In this document: positions 17,812 through 25,839 of the stretch, in pieces
Numbering within the stretch: position 1 is the first letter of the stretch
How the letters are laid out: each line of letters opens with the position of its first letter
Source: Lentzea terrae
GTDB lineage: Bacteria > Actinomycetota > Actinomycetes > Mycobacteriales > Pseudonocardiaceae
Reading direction: 5' to 3'
Assembly (NCBI RefSeq): GCF_003265345.1
Contig: NZ_QFWW01000013.1
Location: forward strand, 249,321-313,320
DNA: 64,000 nucleotides
The notes under the pieces: generated by a model
Databases searched by the model: none
What the model was told of the DNA's origin: nothing
What the model saw: only the letters and a program-made list of their open reading frames with translations
Translations under genes and position numbers: made by a program

Positions 17812-17828
17812 CACCTAACAAAGCACTA
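17812..17828 (-). repeat. Right terminal inverted repeat of the IS
   Basis: 17 bp, perfect complement of 16377-16393. Confidence 0.95.
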
Positions 17829-17832
17829 CTAG
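17829..17832. repeat. Right target-site duplication CTAG
   Basis: A direct copy of 16373-16376; it also serves as the left flank of the MITE-like element at 17833-17929. Confidence 0.85.
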
Positions 17833-17929
17833 TGGCGTGGCTCGCAACGTTGCCGGGGGAATTTGCGGTCAGACGGGTGCATCGTGGTGCTGAGCGTGAA
17901 TTACCTCGCCAACGTTGCGTGACACGCCA
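17833..17929. mobile_element. MITE-like inverted-repeat element, 97 bp
   Basis: Twenty-base arms (17833-17852 and 17910-17929) match as inverted repeats at 17 of 20 positions, beginning TGGCGTG and ending CGCAACGTTG, around a 57-nt centre without coding content. CTAG flanks both sides (17829-17832 and 17930-17933), consistent with a 4-bp target duplication. It has no transposase, so it is either a non-autonomous element or a long bidirectional terminator between the convergent merR and adh genes. Confidence 0.65.
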
Positions 17930-18970
17930 CTAGATGGTGGCGGTGTCGATCACGAACCGGTAGCGCACGTCGCTCGACTGCACCCGGTCGTAGGCCACGT
18001 TGACCTGGTCGGCGTTGATCAGCTCGATCTCCGCGCCCAGGCCGTGCTCCGCGCAGAAGTCCAGCATCTCCTGGGTCTCCGCGATGCCGCCGATCATGGA
18101 ACCGGCCAGCGTCTTGCGGCCACCGATCAGCCCGAACAGGTTCACCGAGATCGGCTCCTCCGGAGCGCCGACGTTGACCAGCGCGCCCTCGGTCCTGAGC
18201 AGCGAGAGGTAGGCGGTGAAGTCCAGCGGCGCGGACACCGTGGACACGATGACGTCGAACTTCCCGGCCAGCTCGGCGAACGTCGCCGGGTCGTTGGTGG
18301 CGCGGTAGTCGTGGGCGCCGAGCTTGAGGCCGTCGTCCTTCTTGCGCAACGACTGCGACAGCACGGTCACCTCGGCGCCGAGCGCACGGGCGATCTTGAC
18401 GCCCATGTGGCCGAGCCCACCGAGGCCGACGATCGCGACCTTCTTGCCGGGGCCGACGTTCCAGTGCTTCAACGGCGAGTACAGCGTGATGCCCGCGCAC
18501 AACAGCGGCGCCGCCACGTCGAGCGGAAGCGAGTCCGGGATGCGCACGGCGTAGTTCTCATCGACGACGATCTGCTTCGAGTAGCCGCCGTAGGTGACGT
18601 CACCGTGACGGTCGATGCCGTTGTAGGTCATCGTGTTGCCGTTCGCGCAGTACTGCTCAAGGCCACGCAGACAGAACTCGCACTCGCGGCACGAGTCGAC
18701 CATGCAGCCGACCCCGACGCGGTCGCCGACGGCGTAGCGGGTCACCTCGGAGCCGACCTCGGCGACCACGCCGGCGATCTCGTGGCCGGGCACCATCGGG
18801 AAGATCCCCTCGCCCCAGCCCTCGTTGACCTGGTGGATGTCGGAGTGGCAGATGCCCGCGTACTTGATGTCGATCAGAACGTCGTGCGCGCCGACCGCGC
18901 GACGCTCGATGGTGGTGCGCTCCAGCGGTGCCTTGGGTGCGGGAGCGGCGTAGGCAGCGACGGTGCTCAT
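17930..18970 (-). CDS. Zinc-dependent NAD(P) alcohol dehydrogenase
   Basis: A 346-aa medium-chain dehydrogenase of the cinnamyl-alcohol-dehydrogenase-like group (YahK/AdhC-like), oxidising primary alcohols or reducing aldehydes, usually with NADPH. Catalytic zinc ligands are in 'GICHSDIH' and 'VPGHEIAG'; the four structural-zinc cysteines are in '[15 protein letters not shown]'; the nucleotide fold is '[21 protein letters not shown]'. ATG 18970 follows GAGGAG at good spacing and is preferred over an upstream in-frame start. It is divergent from an XRE/MmyB-type regulator, a common pairing. The TAG stop lies in the CTAG that flanks the MITE-like element. Confidence 0.95.
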   Translation of the reverse strand: MSTVAAYAAPAPKAPLERTTIERRAVGAHDVLIDIKYAGICHSDIHQVNEGWGEGIFPMVPGHEIAGVVAEVGSEVTRYAVGDRVGVGCMVDSCRECEFCLRGLEQYCANGNTMTYNGIDRHGDVTYGGYSKQIVVDENYAVRIPDSLPLDVAAPLLCAGITLYSPLKHWNVGPGKKVAIVGLGGLGHMGVKIARALGAEVTVLSQSLRKKDDGLKLGAHDYRATNDPATFAELAGKFDVIVSTVSAPLDFTAYLSLLRTEGALVNVGAPEEPISVNLFGLIGGRKTLAGSMIGGIAETQEMLDFCAEHGLGAEIELINADQVNVAYDRVQSSDVRYRFVIDTATI

Positions 18971-19058
18971 CAAAGATTCTCCTCGTTCTGTCGTGTCGCT
19001 TGCCGACACTGCTCCTCTCCGCGAGCGCTACCCAGACACCTGGTTTTCGTACGACTGG

Positions 19059-19087
19059 CGTGCCTACCACTGGCAGTAGCAGGCACG
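19059..19087. promoter_or_regulatory. Candidate operator between adh and XRE regulator
   Basis: CGTGCCT (19059-19065) and AGGCACG (19081-19087) are perfect inverted arms around a 15-nt centre that contains the nested CTAC/GTAG palindrome of CTACCACTGGCAGTAG (19064-19079). It sits 30 nt before the regulator start and 89 nt before adh, a suitable place for control of both genes. Confidence 0.6.
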
Positions 19088-19116
19088 ACGTCGCTGGTCC
19101 GGGGATACTCAACGCC

Positions 19117-19992
19117 ATGACCGTCGATCCGCGCACCGAGCTGAGCGAGTTCCTGCGCAGCCGTCGAGCGCGGCTGTCGCCTGACGACGTCGGGCTGCCC
19201 CGGTACGGCAGGACCCGCCGCGTGCCGGGCCTGCGCCGCGAAGAGCTGGCGCAGCTCGCGGGCGTCTCGGTCGCGTACTACACGCGGCTGGAGCAGGGCA
19301 ACGCTCGCAACGTCTCCACCGAGGTGCTCGACTCGATCGCCCGCGCGTTGCAGCTCAACGACGCCGAGCAGACGCACCTGCGCAACCTCACGCACTGCCC
19401 GTTGGACAGCAAGAAGAAGAAGGCGGCGCGCTCACATGTGCGACCCGCCCTGCAACACCTGCTCGACAGCGTGGGAGTGCCCGCGTACATCGGCGGCCGC
19501 CGCTCGGACGTCCTCGCGTGGAACCCGATGGCCGCGGCGTTGTTCGGCGACTGGGGCGAACTGGAACCACGCGAACGCAACTGGGCGCGGTTCATCTTCC
19601 TGCGACCGTCCTACCAGGACCTCTTCGTCAACTGGGAGAGCAAGGCTGCGGACGTCGTCGGCTTCCTGCGGATGGACGCGGGCTGCTACCCGAACGACCC
19701 GGAGCTCGCCGCCCTGGTCGGCGAGCTGTCGGTGAAGAGCGAGCTGTTCCGCCAGCTGTGGGCCAGACACGACGTCAAGGAGAAGGCCTTCGGCGTCAAG
19801 AAGCTGCGCCATCCGCTCGTCGGTGAACTGACGCTGCAGTGGGAGACGCTGCGGATGCCGAGCGAGCCCGACCTGTTCTTCACCACCTACACCGCCGAGC
19901 CCAGCACCGCGTCCGCCGAGGCGCTGCAGCTGCTCGCGAACTGGGGCACCAACGCGACCCGCGCCGGTACCTCGGTTAGATCACAGGCATGA
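19117..19992 (+). CDS. XRE-family regulator with MmyB-like ligand-binding domain
   Basis: A 291-aa protein. The N-terminal helix-turn-helix is 'RVPGLRREELAQLAGVSVAYYTRLEQGNARNVSTEVLDSIAR' (read as consecutive helices), preceded by the family start 'LSEFLRSRRARLSPDDVGLP'. The C-terminal ~200 residues ('VPAYIGGRRSDVLAWNPMA', 'NWARFIFL', 'ELVGELSVKSELFRQLWARH' region, 'HPLVGELTLQWETL') match the MmyB transcription-regulator ligand-binding PAS-like domain, proposed to bind fatty acids. It is divergent from adh and likely its repressor. Its stop codon overlaps the next gene (ATGA). Confidence 0.93.
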   Translation: MTVDPRTELSEFLRSRRARLSPDDVGLPRYGRTRRVPGLRREELAQLAGVSVAYYTRLEQGNARNVSTEVLDSIARALQLNDAEQTHLRNLTHCPLDSKKKKAARSHVRPALQHLLDSVGVPAYIGGRRSDVLAWNPMAAALFGDWGELEPRERNWARFIFLRPSYQDLFVNWESKAADVVGFLRMDAGCYPNDPELAALVGELSVKSELFRQLWARHDVKEKAFGVKKLRHPLVGELTLQWETLRMPSEPDLFFTTYTAEPSTASAEALQLLANWGTNATRAGTSVRSQA

Positions 19993-20273
19993 GGACACCG
20001 CGTCTGGAGATCGAGTACTGCACCCAGTGCCGGTGGCTGCTGCGTGCCGGGTGGACCGCGCAGGAGCTGCTGACCACGTTCACGACCGAGCTGGGCGAGG
20101 TCGCGCTGATCCCCGGCACCGGCGGCGTGTTCGACGTGCGGCTGGACGGCGAGACCGTGTGGTCGCGCAAGGAGCAGGACGGCTTCCCCGACCTGGCCGT
20201 GCTCAAGCAGCTGGTGCGCGACCGGGTGGCGCCGGAGCGGTCGCTCGGCCACACCGATCGCAAGCACTCGTAA
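19989..20273 (+). CDS. SelT/SelW/SelH-family thioredoxin-like protein (Rdx)
   Basis: A 94-aa small redox-fold protein. 'IEYCTQCRWLLRAGW' near the N-terminus carries CxxC (Cys11 and Cys14, the second replacing the selenocysteine of animal members), followed by 'GTGGVFDVRLDGETVWSRKEQDGFPDLAVLKQLVRD', which defines the family. A thiol-dependent redox role is inferred; no bacterial function is firmly known to me. It overlaps the XRE stop codon by 4 nt, so the two are co-translated and may be functionally linked. Confidence 0.92.
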   Translation: MRTPRLEIEYCTQCRWLLRAGWTAQELLTTFTTELGEVALIPGTGGVFDVRLDGETVWSRKEQDGFPDLAVLKQLVRDRVAPERSLGHTDRKHS

Positions 20274-20320
20274 CTCAGATCGGGCCGAACCGCGGGCAGC
20301 CGGGCAGGACGGCTCGTATC

Positions 20321-20833
20321 GTGACGGCCGTGCATCCGAACCAGGGTTGGCAACCACAGCAGCCGCAGGGATGGGGACCACCACCGCCGCAAGGCTGGAG
20401 TCCACGGCCGAGCACCGCGCCCGCCTTCCTCGCGGGTGGGCTGTGGCTGCTGGTGTCCGTGCTGTGCTTCGTGCTGGCAGGGCTCAACACCGACGAGGGA
20501 GTCCGGCAGACCCCGGAAGCCGCCGTCGCGTTGCTCGGGCTGGCGTTCGGGCGCGACGTCATCGGCAACGGCGACGCGGCGATCGCGGCCACCTACACCG
20601 CCGGCGGTGTGGTGTTGCTGCTGGCCGGGTTGCTGTTCGCCCGGCTCGGGTTCGCGCGCTGGGTTCTCGCCGCGCTCGGGTTTCTCGTGAGCGGCTACTA
20701 CGTCTTCGCCGTCATCAGGCTGACGATCAACGAGGGCGGCACGTTCATCATCGTTCCCGGTGTGGCATTGCTGCTGTGGCTGGCCGCGTCGATGGTGTCG
20801 GTCATCCCGCCGGTCGGAAAGGCGATGCGGTGA
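20321..20833 (+). CDS. Small polytopic membrane protein with Pro/Gln-rich N-terminus
   Basis: A 170-aa protein of unknown function. A disordered N-terminal tail ('PNQGWQPQQPQGWGPPPP') is followed by four hydrophobic segments (around residues 38-58, 85-105, 110-130 and 140-160). Such tails on tetra-spanning proteins are common in actinobacteria and usually uncharacterised. GTG 20321 and GTG 20330 are both possible starts. It ends by overlapping the thioesterase start (GTGA). Confidence 0.75.
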   Translation: MTAVHPNQGWQPQQPQGWGPPPPQGWSPRPSTAPAFLAGGLWLLVSVLCFVLAGLNTDEGVRQTPEAAVALLGLAFGRDVIGNGDAAIAATYTAGGVVLLLAGLLFARLGFARWVLAALGFLVSGYYVFAVIRLTINEGGTFIIVPGVALLLWLAASMVSVIPPVGKAMR

Positions 20834-21216
20834 GCTACACCTTCACGCCCCGGTTCTACGAGATCGACGGCCAGGGCGTCATGTTCAACATGTGGTACCT
20901 CGGCCACGTGGACGAGGCGGTCGACGCCTTCTTCGCCGACCGCGGCCTGCCGTACGGGAGCTGGCCGAGCTTGGGGTTCGACGCCCACGTCGTGCACGTG
21001 GACCTCGACTTCAACTCGGGCGTGCGCAAGAGCGACGAGGCCGAGGTGGTGATCAGCACGGCCAGGATCGGCGGGAAGAGCTTCACGCTCGGCTTCGCGT
21101 TCCGCCGGGACGGGGAGACCGTCTGCAGCGGCAACGTGGTCTACGCGACGGTGTCGACCGAGGGGCACGGCACCATCGAGGTGCCGGCCGTCCTCGTCGA
21201 CGCGCTCGGGAACTAG
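20830..21216 (+). CDS. Hotdog-fold acyl-CoA thioesterase (4HBT family)
   Basis: A 128-aa hotdog protein. 'TPRFYEIDGQGVMFNMWYLGHVDEAVDAFF' is the 4-hydroxybenzoyl-CoA thioesterase-type signature with Asp and the N-x-x-Y-L helix start; 'VVHVDLDFNSGVRKSDEAEVV' and the late strands complete the fold. It would hydrolyse an acyl-CoA thioester of unknown specificity. The GTG start overlaps the preceding stop codon. Its TAG stop and the stop of the convergent next gene share one CTAG tetranucleotide at 21213-21216. Confidence 0.9.
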   Translation: MSYTFTPRFYEIDGQGVMFNMWYLGHVDEAVDAFFADRGLPYGSWPSLGFDAHVVHVDLDFNSGVRKSDEAEVVISTARIGGKSFTLGFAFRRDGETVCSGNVVYATVSTEGHGTIEVPAVLVDALGN

Positions 21217-22142
21217 ACGCAGGTCCAGGTCGCGGGCACCCAACGGCCGTCCGCTGCCTTGCGCTGCCCGGCGAGGTCGTTGTTCTCCGCCACGGCGCGG
21301 ACGCGCTCACCGACGGCGAGCTCGCCGAAGAACTCGGTGCCGCGCCAGACCAGCACGGTGGCCCTGGTGCCGTCGCCCTTGTCGTTCCAGGTGGCCAGCT
21401 GGCCCGAGGTGTTCACGCCGATGGGGGTCGGGTCGTTCAGCTCGTAGCGCTGCACGGCCGCACCGGTGGCGACGTCCCAGCGCCAGAGGGCGTAGTAATC
21501 GCCGAACTTCTTGCCGAGCGCCTGGCCGGCCTGGGCCTTGCGGATGTTGAGGTTGGGCGAGCTCGCGAGGTCCTGGCGAGTTCCGTCGGGGTTGACCACG
21601 TAGCCCTTCTCGGTCACCACGCGCCCGGCGTCGTCGATGCCCCTGGCCACGTCTTCTGCCACGAACCGGTACGTGCCCGGCTCGCTGCGCGGCCACACCA
21701 CGGTGCGGTAGGGCGGCCAGTGGACGGACCGGTCGGTGCCGACGATGTCGCCGGCCTCGTTGATGCCGTCCGCGGAGGTGGTGCCGTCGGCGGGCGCGGG
21801 CAGGGTCTGGAAGGTGCCGTCCCGGTAGACGAATGGCGTGCGCGTCCGCCCGTCGTAGCCGACGAGCTCCCCGCTGCCGTTGACGCCCTGGAGCCCGAGC
21901 TGGGTCGTGACCGGTGCGTTCACCTCGACGGGCGTGCCGTTGTGCCAGAGCAGCAACGCTCCGGAGGTCGCCTGCCCTGCCAGGTAGCCGTTCGGCGCCG
22001 CGAACAGCACCTGGCCGCCGGTGACGCCGGCGGGCAACGGCAGTTCCGACGGCGTCCAGGTGCAGAGGTTCTGCGCCTGGGCCGGTACCGCCGGTGTCAG
22101 CAGCAACAAGAGCGCAGCGCAAATCGCGGTCGTACGACGCAT
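21213..22142 (-). CDS. Secreted HAF-repeat-like protein
   Basis: A 309-aa exported protein. A Sec signal peptide (basic start, hydrophobic core, 'TPAVPAQA' cleavage region around residues 20-23) precedes a body of repeated units such as 'GLQGVNGSGELVGYDG', 'GINEAGDIVGTDR', 'GIDDAGRVVTEKG' and 'GVNTSGQLATWNDKG', the pattern of extracellular HAF repeats that build a propeller-like fold. Two cysteines, near the mature N-terminus and at the C-terminus, could close the structure. No catalytic motif is visible; a cell-surface binding role is possible. It is separate from its convergent neighbour. Confidence 0.8.
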   Translation of the reverse strand: MRRTTAICAALLLLLTPAVPAQAQNLCTWTPSELPLPAGVTGGQVLFAAPNGYLAGQATSGALLLWHNGTPVEVNAPVTTQLGLQGVNGSGELVGYDGRTRTPFVYRDGTFQTLPAPADGTTSADGINEAGDIVGTDRSVHWPPYRTVVWPRSEPGTYRFVAEDVARGIDDAGRVVTEKGYVVNPDGTRQDLASSPNLNIRKAQAGQALGKKFGDYYALWRWDVATGAAVQRYELNDPTPIGVNTSGQLATWNDKGDGTRATVLVWRGTEFFGELAVGERVRAVAENNDLAGQRKAADGRWVPATWTCV

Positions 22143-22209
22143 GTGAGTCCCCCCAGTCGTTCCATCCCCAGTGCAGGGAGATTCTCACACGCGCGAGTCC
22201 ACTTGGGAA

Positions 22210-23160
22210 TCAGTCCGTTCGGACCAACCCCTTGGACACCATCCAGTTCCGCGCCACCTCGCCCGCGTCCTTGCCCTCCACGTCCACCTGACGGCACAGC
22301 TCGATCATCTGGTCGTTGGTCAGCGCGCGGCTCACCGTTTCCAGCGGGGTGCGCACCGACGGGTGGCGGGCCAGGAACTCGGCGCGCACGGTCGGAGCGA
22401 CGTTGTACTGCGGGAAGGCCTTCTTGTCGTCTTCGAGCACGCGGAGCTTCTGCGCGGCGATCCGGCCGTCGGTGGTGAACACCTCACCGACCGGGCAGGT
22501 GCCGTTCGCGACGGCCGAGTAGATCGTGCCGATGCCGAAGTTCTTCACCTCGGTGCTCGGGAAGCCGTAGGTCCGTTGCGCCGCAGGGAAACCGTCCTGA
22601 CGGCTGGTGAACTCGGTCTCCAGGCAGAAGACGGCCTCGGATGGGTTCTTCGCGAGAAACGCCGCAAGATCCGACGTCGTTTTCAACCCGTGTTGCGCGC
22701 CGTAGGCCTCGGTGACGGCGAACGCGTACTGGTCGTTGAGCGGCGAATATGCGAGCCACTCGACGCCGAACCGTTCGCGGTCGGCCTTCTTCGTGGCGTC
22801 GTACTGCGCCTGTTCCCCGCCGGGCACGGGAAGTTCGTTGCCCTGGTAGTTGATCCAGCCCGTGCCGGTGTACTCCCAGGTGACGTCGACCTCGCCGTTG
22901 AGCAGCGCCTGCCGTGCGGTCTGCGAGCCCTTCAGGTCTGTCAGGTCGACGACGTCCGCACCCGCGGCGGACAACGCCATCTCGGCCAGGTAGCCGAGCA
23001 GGATGTTCTCGGTGAAGTCCTTGGAGCCCACGGTGATCTCGACGCCCTTGAGCGACGACTCCGGCTGGATAGAACCGGGGAACACCTTGTAGGGCAACGC
23101 GGTGTTGACGTCCAGACCGCAGCCACCCAGCAACAGCAACAAAACCAGCAGCCTCTTCAT
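22210..23160 (-). CDS. Osmoprotectant ABC transporter substrate-binding lipoprotein (OpuCC/ProX-like)
   Basis: A 316-aa exported lipoprotein: 'LLLLLGGCG' is the lipobox (Cys14). 'ITVGSKDFTENILLGYLAEMAL' and 'NGEVDVTWEYTGTGW' are the signatures of glycine-betaine/choline/carnitine-binding proteins of the OpuC type. It captures the osmolyte outside the membrane and hands it to the two permeases encoded upstream. It is the last gene of a four-gene operon; its ATG overlaps the preceding stop by 4 nt. Confidence 0.95.
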   Translation of the reverse strand: MKRLLVLLLLLGGCGLDVNTALPYKVFPGSIQPESSLKGVEITVGSKDFTENILLGYLAEMALSAAGADVVDLTDLKGSQTARQALLNGEVDVTWEYTGTGWINYQGNELPVPGGEQAQYDATKKADRERFGVEWLAYSPLNDQYAFAVTEAYGAQHGLKTTSDLAAFLAKNPSEAVFCLETEFTSRQDGFPAAQRTYGFPSTEVKNFGIGTIYSAVANGTCPVGEVFTTDGRIAAQKLRVLEDDKKAFPQYNVAPTVRAEFLARHPSVRTPLETVSRALTNDQMIELCRQVDVEGKDAGEVARNWMVSKGLVRTD

Positions 23161-23891
23161 CGCAACCCCTTGGGGCCGAACCACTGCTCGATGACCGCGC
23201 CGACCCAGTCGACCAGCAGCGCGAGGCCCGCCGCCAGCGCCGAGCCGGTCACCAGCACCTTCATCAGGTTCAGCTTGTAGCCGGTGTCGATGAGCAACCC
23301 GAACCCGCCCGCGTTGACGAACAACCCGAACGTCGCCGTGCCCACCGCGAGCACCAGCGACGTGCGCAGGCCGGCGAGGATCAACGGTGTCGCCAACGGG
23401 AACTCCACCCGCCACAGCACACCCGACGCCGACATGCCGATGCCGCGGCCGGCGTCCACCAGGGACGGGTCGACCTGCTGCAGACCGACGATCGTGTTCC
23501 GCAGCACCGGGAGCAGCGAGTAGAACGCGAGCGGCAGCGCGGCCACCCACAGCCCGCCCGACGCACCGGTGAACAGGAACCACAGCACCAGCACGCCCAG
23601 CGCAGGGGCGGCCTGCCCGACGTTCGCCACGGCCAGGAACACCGGTGCGAGCCAACGGGCCCACGGGCGAGTCGCCACAACGCCCGCCGGAACCGCCACC
23701 AGCACCACGATCGCGGTCACCACGATCGTCATCAACAGGTGGTCCGCCAAGGCCTGCAACAACGACGAAGCGTTGAGGGTGCTCTTCTCGGTTGCCGTCA
23801 ACGTGCTGGAGAAGACCCACGCCAACACGCCGCCGACGATCAGCAGCACCGCAAGAGGTTGCGCCCAGAACCTGATCCGCTCGGCCGTCAT
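23157..23891 (-). CDS. Osmoprotectant ABC transporter permease (OpuCD-like)
   Basis: A 244-aa permease with about six helices. 'LADHLLMTIVVTAIVVLVAVPAG' begins the conserved fold and 'VDAGRGIGMSASGVLWRVEFPLATPLILAGLRTS' is the EAA-type loop contacting the ATPase. It pairs with the other permease (24996-25643) to form the membrane channel. The ATG start overlaps the ATPase stop (ATGA), and its own stop overlaps the binding-protein start. Confidence 0.95.
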   Translation of the reverse strand: MTAERIRFWAQPLAVLLIVGGVLAWVFSSTLTATEKSTLNASSLLQALADHLLMTIVVTAIVVLVAVPAGVVATRPWARWLAPVFLAVANVGQAAPALGVLVLWFLFTGASGGLWVAALPLAFYSLLPVLRNTIVGLQQVDPSLVDAGRGIGMSASGVLWRVEFPLATPLILAGLRTSLVLAVGTATFGLFVNAGGFGLLIDTGYKLNLMKVLVTGSALAAGLALLVDWVGAVIEQWFGPKGLR

Positions 23892-25009
23892 GCGGACGCT
23901 CGCAACCGTTGCACGACCTCGGTCACCGTCGTGAGGTCGAGCGTGCCGACGTACTCGCCCCGGCTGCCGGTCACGATCGCGCGCCCGCCCTCGTTGACCA
24001 TCGCCTCCAACGCGTCGCGGAGCGTCGACTGCAGCGTCACGGAGTCCTGCACCGGCCGTCCGATGCCGGCCAGCGAACTGGCGTGCCGCAGCTCGTTCTG
24101 GTGCACCCACCGCAACGGCCGGTCGCGCTGGTCGAGCACCAGAACGAACCGCTCGCCGTCAATGTCTACAGTGGACGGTTGGGCGTCCACCCGCGCGGTA
24201 ACCGCCGTGCCGAGCTCGACATCGCGAACCCTGAGCAACGTCAAGGCTTTCAACGACGCACCGGCGCCGACGAACCCGGCCACCGTGTCGTCCGCCGGGT
24301 TGGCCAGGATCGCGTCCGGCGTGTCGTACTGCAGGATCGTCGACCGGTCGCCGAGCACCGCGATCCGGTCGCCGAGCTTGACCGCCTCGTCGAAGTCGTG
24401 GGTGACGAACACGATCGTCTTGTGCAGCTCGCCCTGCAGTCTGAGCAGCTCGTCCTGCAGGTGCCCGCGCGTGATCGGGTCGACCGCGCCGAACGGCTCG
24501 TCCATCAGCAACACCGGTGGATCAGCGGCCAGCGCCCGCGCGACCCCGACCCGTTGCTGCTGGCCACCGGAGAGCTGGCGGGGGAAGCGGCCGGCGAACT
24601 CACCGGGATCGAGCCCGACGAGGTCCATCATCTCCTCGACCCGAGCGTCGACCTTCTTCTTGTCCCAGCCCAGCAATCCAGGCACGACACCGATGTTCTG
24701 CGCCACCGTGAAGTGCGGGAACAGCCCGGCCTGCTGGATCGCGTACCCGACCCGCCGCCGGAGCTCGTCCGGGTCGATCCGCAACGCGTCCTCGCCGCCG
24801 ATCGTGATCGTGCCGGAGGTGGGCTCGATCAACCGGTTGATCATCCGCATGGTCGTCGTCTTGCCGCACCCGGACGGCCCGACGAACACCACGATCTGCC
24901 CGGCCGGCACGACCATCGAGAAGTCGTCGACCGCCGCGACCTTCTGTCCGGGGTACCGCTTGGTCACGTGGTCGAGCCGGATCTCACTACCCTTTTCAGC
25001 CACGGACAC
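23888..25009 (-). CDS. Osmoprotectant ABC transporter ATP-binding protein with CBS domains (OpuCA-like)
   Basis: A 373-aa ATPase. Walker A 'GPSGCGKTTT', Q-loop 'QQAGLFPHFTV', signature 'LSGGQQQRVGVARAL', Walker B 'VLLMDEPFGAVD' and switch 'FVTHDFDEAVKLGD' are all present. The C-terminal ~120 residues hold CBS-type sequence ('SVTLQSTLRDALEAMVNEGG', 'YVGTLDLTTVTEVV'), which in OpuA/OpuC ATPases senses ionic strength. The GTG start overlaps the upstream permease by 14 nt; GTG 25003 is an alternative. Confidence 0.96.
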   Translation of the reverse strand: MSVAEKGSEIRLDHVTKRYPGQKVAAVDDFSMVVPAGQIVVFVGPSGCGKTTTMRMINRLIEPTSGTITIGGEDALRIDPDELRRRVGYAIQQAGLFPHFTVAQNIGVVPGLLGWDKKKVDARVEEMMDLVGLDPGEFAGRFPRQLSGGQQQRVGVARALAADPPVLLMDEPFGAVDPITRGHLQDELLRLQGELHKTIVFVTHDFDEAVKLGDRIAVLGDRSTILQYDTPDAILANPADDTVAGFVGAGASLKALTLLRVRDVELGTAVTARVDAQPSTVDIDGERFVLVLDQRDRPLRWVHQNELRHASSLAGIGRPVQDSVTLQSTLRDALEAMVNEGGRAIVTGSRGEYVGTLDLTTVTEVVQRLRASA

Positions 25010-25643
25010 CCCTGGAGACGGTGAGACGGTTGACCAGCACGTAGACGCCGTCGAGCAGCAGGGCGAGGATCACCACGCCGATCGTGCCGGTGAGGGCCTG
25101 GTTCACCGAGTTCGCGCTGCCCGCGTTGGCGAGCCCGGAGAACACCTCGGACCCCAGACCGGGTCCTTTCGCGTACGCCGCGATGACCGCGATGCCCATC
25201 AGCATCTGCGTCGCGACCCGCATTCCGGCCAGAATCGCGGGCCACGCCAGCCGCAACTCAACCCGCGTCAGCACCCCGGTTCTGCTCATGCCAATACCTC
25301 TGGCGGCATCGCTGACCGCAGGATCCACACCCGCGAGTCCCACGATGGTGTTCCGCACGATCGGCAACAACGCGTAAAGGACCAATGCGACAACCGTCGT
25401 GTCCGCGCCCAACCCGAACACCGGAATCAGCAACGCGAGCAGTGCAAACGACGGAATGGTGAGAATCGTGCTCGCCAAGGCGGTGGCCAGCGCGGATCCG
25501 ACCGGGCTGCGATACACCGCGACACCGATCACCACACCGAGCACGGTCGCCAGAACAGTGCACTGCACAACGGCGCTGACGTGCAGCAACGCCTGCAACG
25601 ACAGCCGATCCCAGCGATCGGCCACGTACTCCAGCACATTCAT
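24996..25643 (-). CDS. Osmoprotectant ABC transporter permease (OpuCB-like)
   Basis: A 215-aa permease, first gene of the operon. 'LLHVSAVVQCTVLATVLGVVIG' and 'LPIVRNTIVGLAGVDPAVSDAARGIGMSRTGVLTRVELR' (two consecutive segments) are typical of OpuCB/ProW-type proteins. ATG 25643 follows AACGAGG; in-frame upstream sequence is not family-like. The short divergent region to the NRPS gene presumably holds its promoter, although no element was recognised with confidence. Confidence 0.94.
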   Translation of the reverse strand: MNVLEYVADRWDRLSLQALLHVSAVVQCTVLATVLGVVIGVAVYRSPVGSALATALASTILTIPSFALLALLIPVFGLGADTTVVALVLYALLPIVRNTIVGLAGVDPAVSDAARGIGMSRTGVLTRVELRLAWPAILAGMRVATQMLMGIAVIAAYAKGPGLGSEVFSGLANAGSANSVNQALTGTIGVVILALLLDGVYVLVNRLTVSRGVRG

Positions 25644-25763
25644 CCTCGTTGGCCCCCGCCCTCGAAGTTGCCGTTCACCCAACCCCATTGAGCATGATCC
25701 GGCAACCATTCGTCCCCGAAGCATGTCCCATTGCGGCGAAATTCCGGCACTTTTCAAGCCGTC

Positions 25764-25775
25764 GAACGTACGTTC
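25764..25775. promoter_or_regulatory. Perfect 12-bp palindrome upstream of the NRPS cluster
   Basis: GAACGTACGTTC is self-complementary and lies 65 nt before the NRPS start, in the 196-bp region between the OpuC operon and the minimycin/indigoidine-type operon. A regulator site is plausible; no cognate regulator is adjacent. Confidence 0.4.
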
Positions 25776-25839
25776 TTCAACCAACTGATGAAGCCTCGTT
25801 CACCTGCCGTGTCCGCCGATCGCTTGGGGGATTTCTGAG

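Larger units (their letters stand above)
16377..17828 (+). mobile_element. IS701-family insertion sequence, 1,452 bp, apparently complete
   Basis: The element is bounded by perfect 17-bp terminal inverted repeats (TAGTGCTTTGTTAGGTG at 16377-16393 and its complement at 17812-17828) and by CTAG duplications at 16373-16376 and 17829-17832. It carries one transposase gene. Undamaged termini and target duplication indicate a recent insertion. The insertion point is the end of a MITE-like inverted repeat lying between convergent genes, so neither neighbour is interrupted. Confidence 0.93.
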
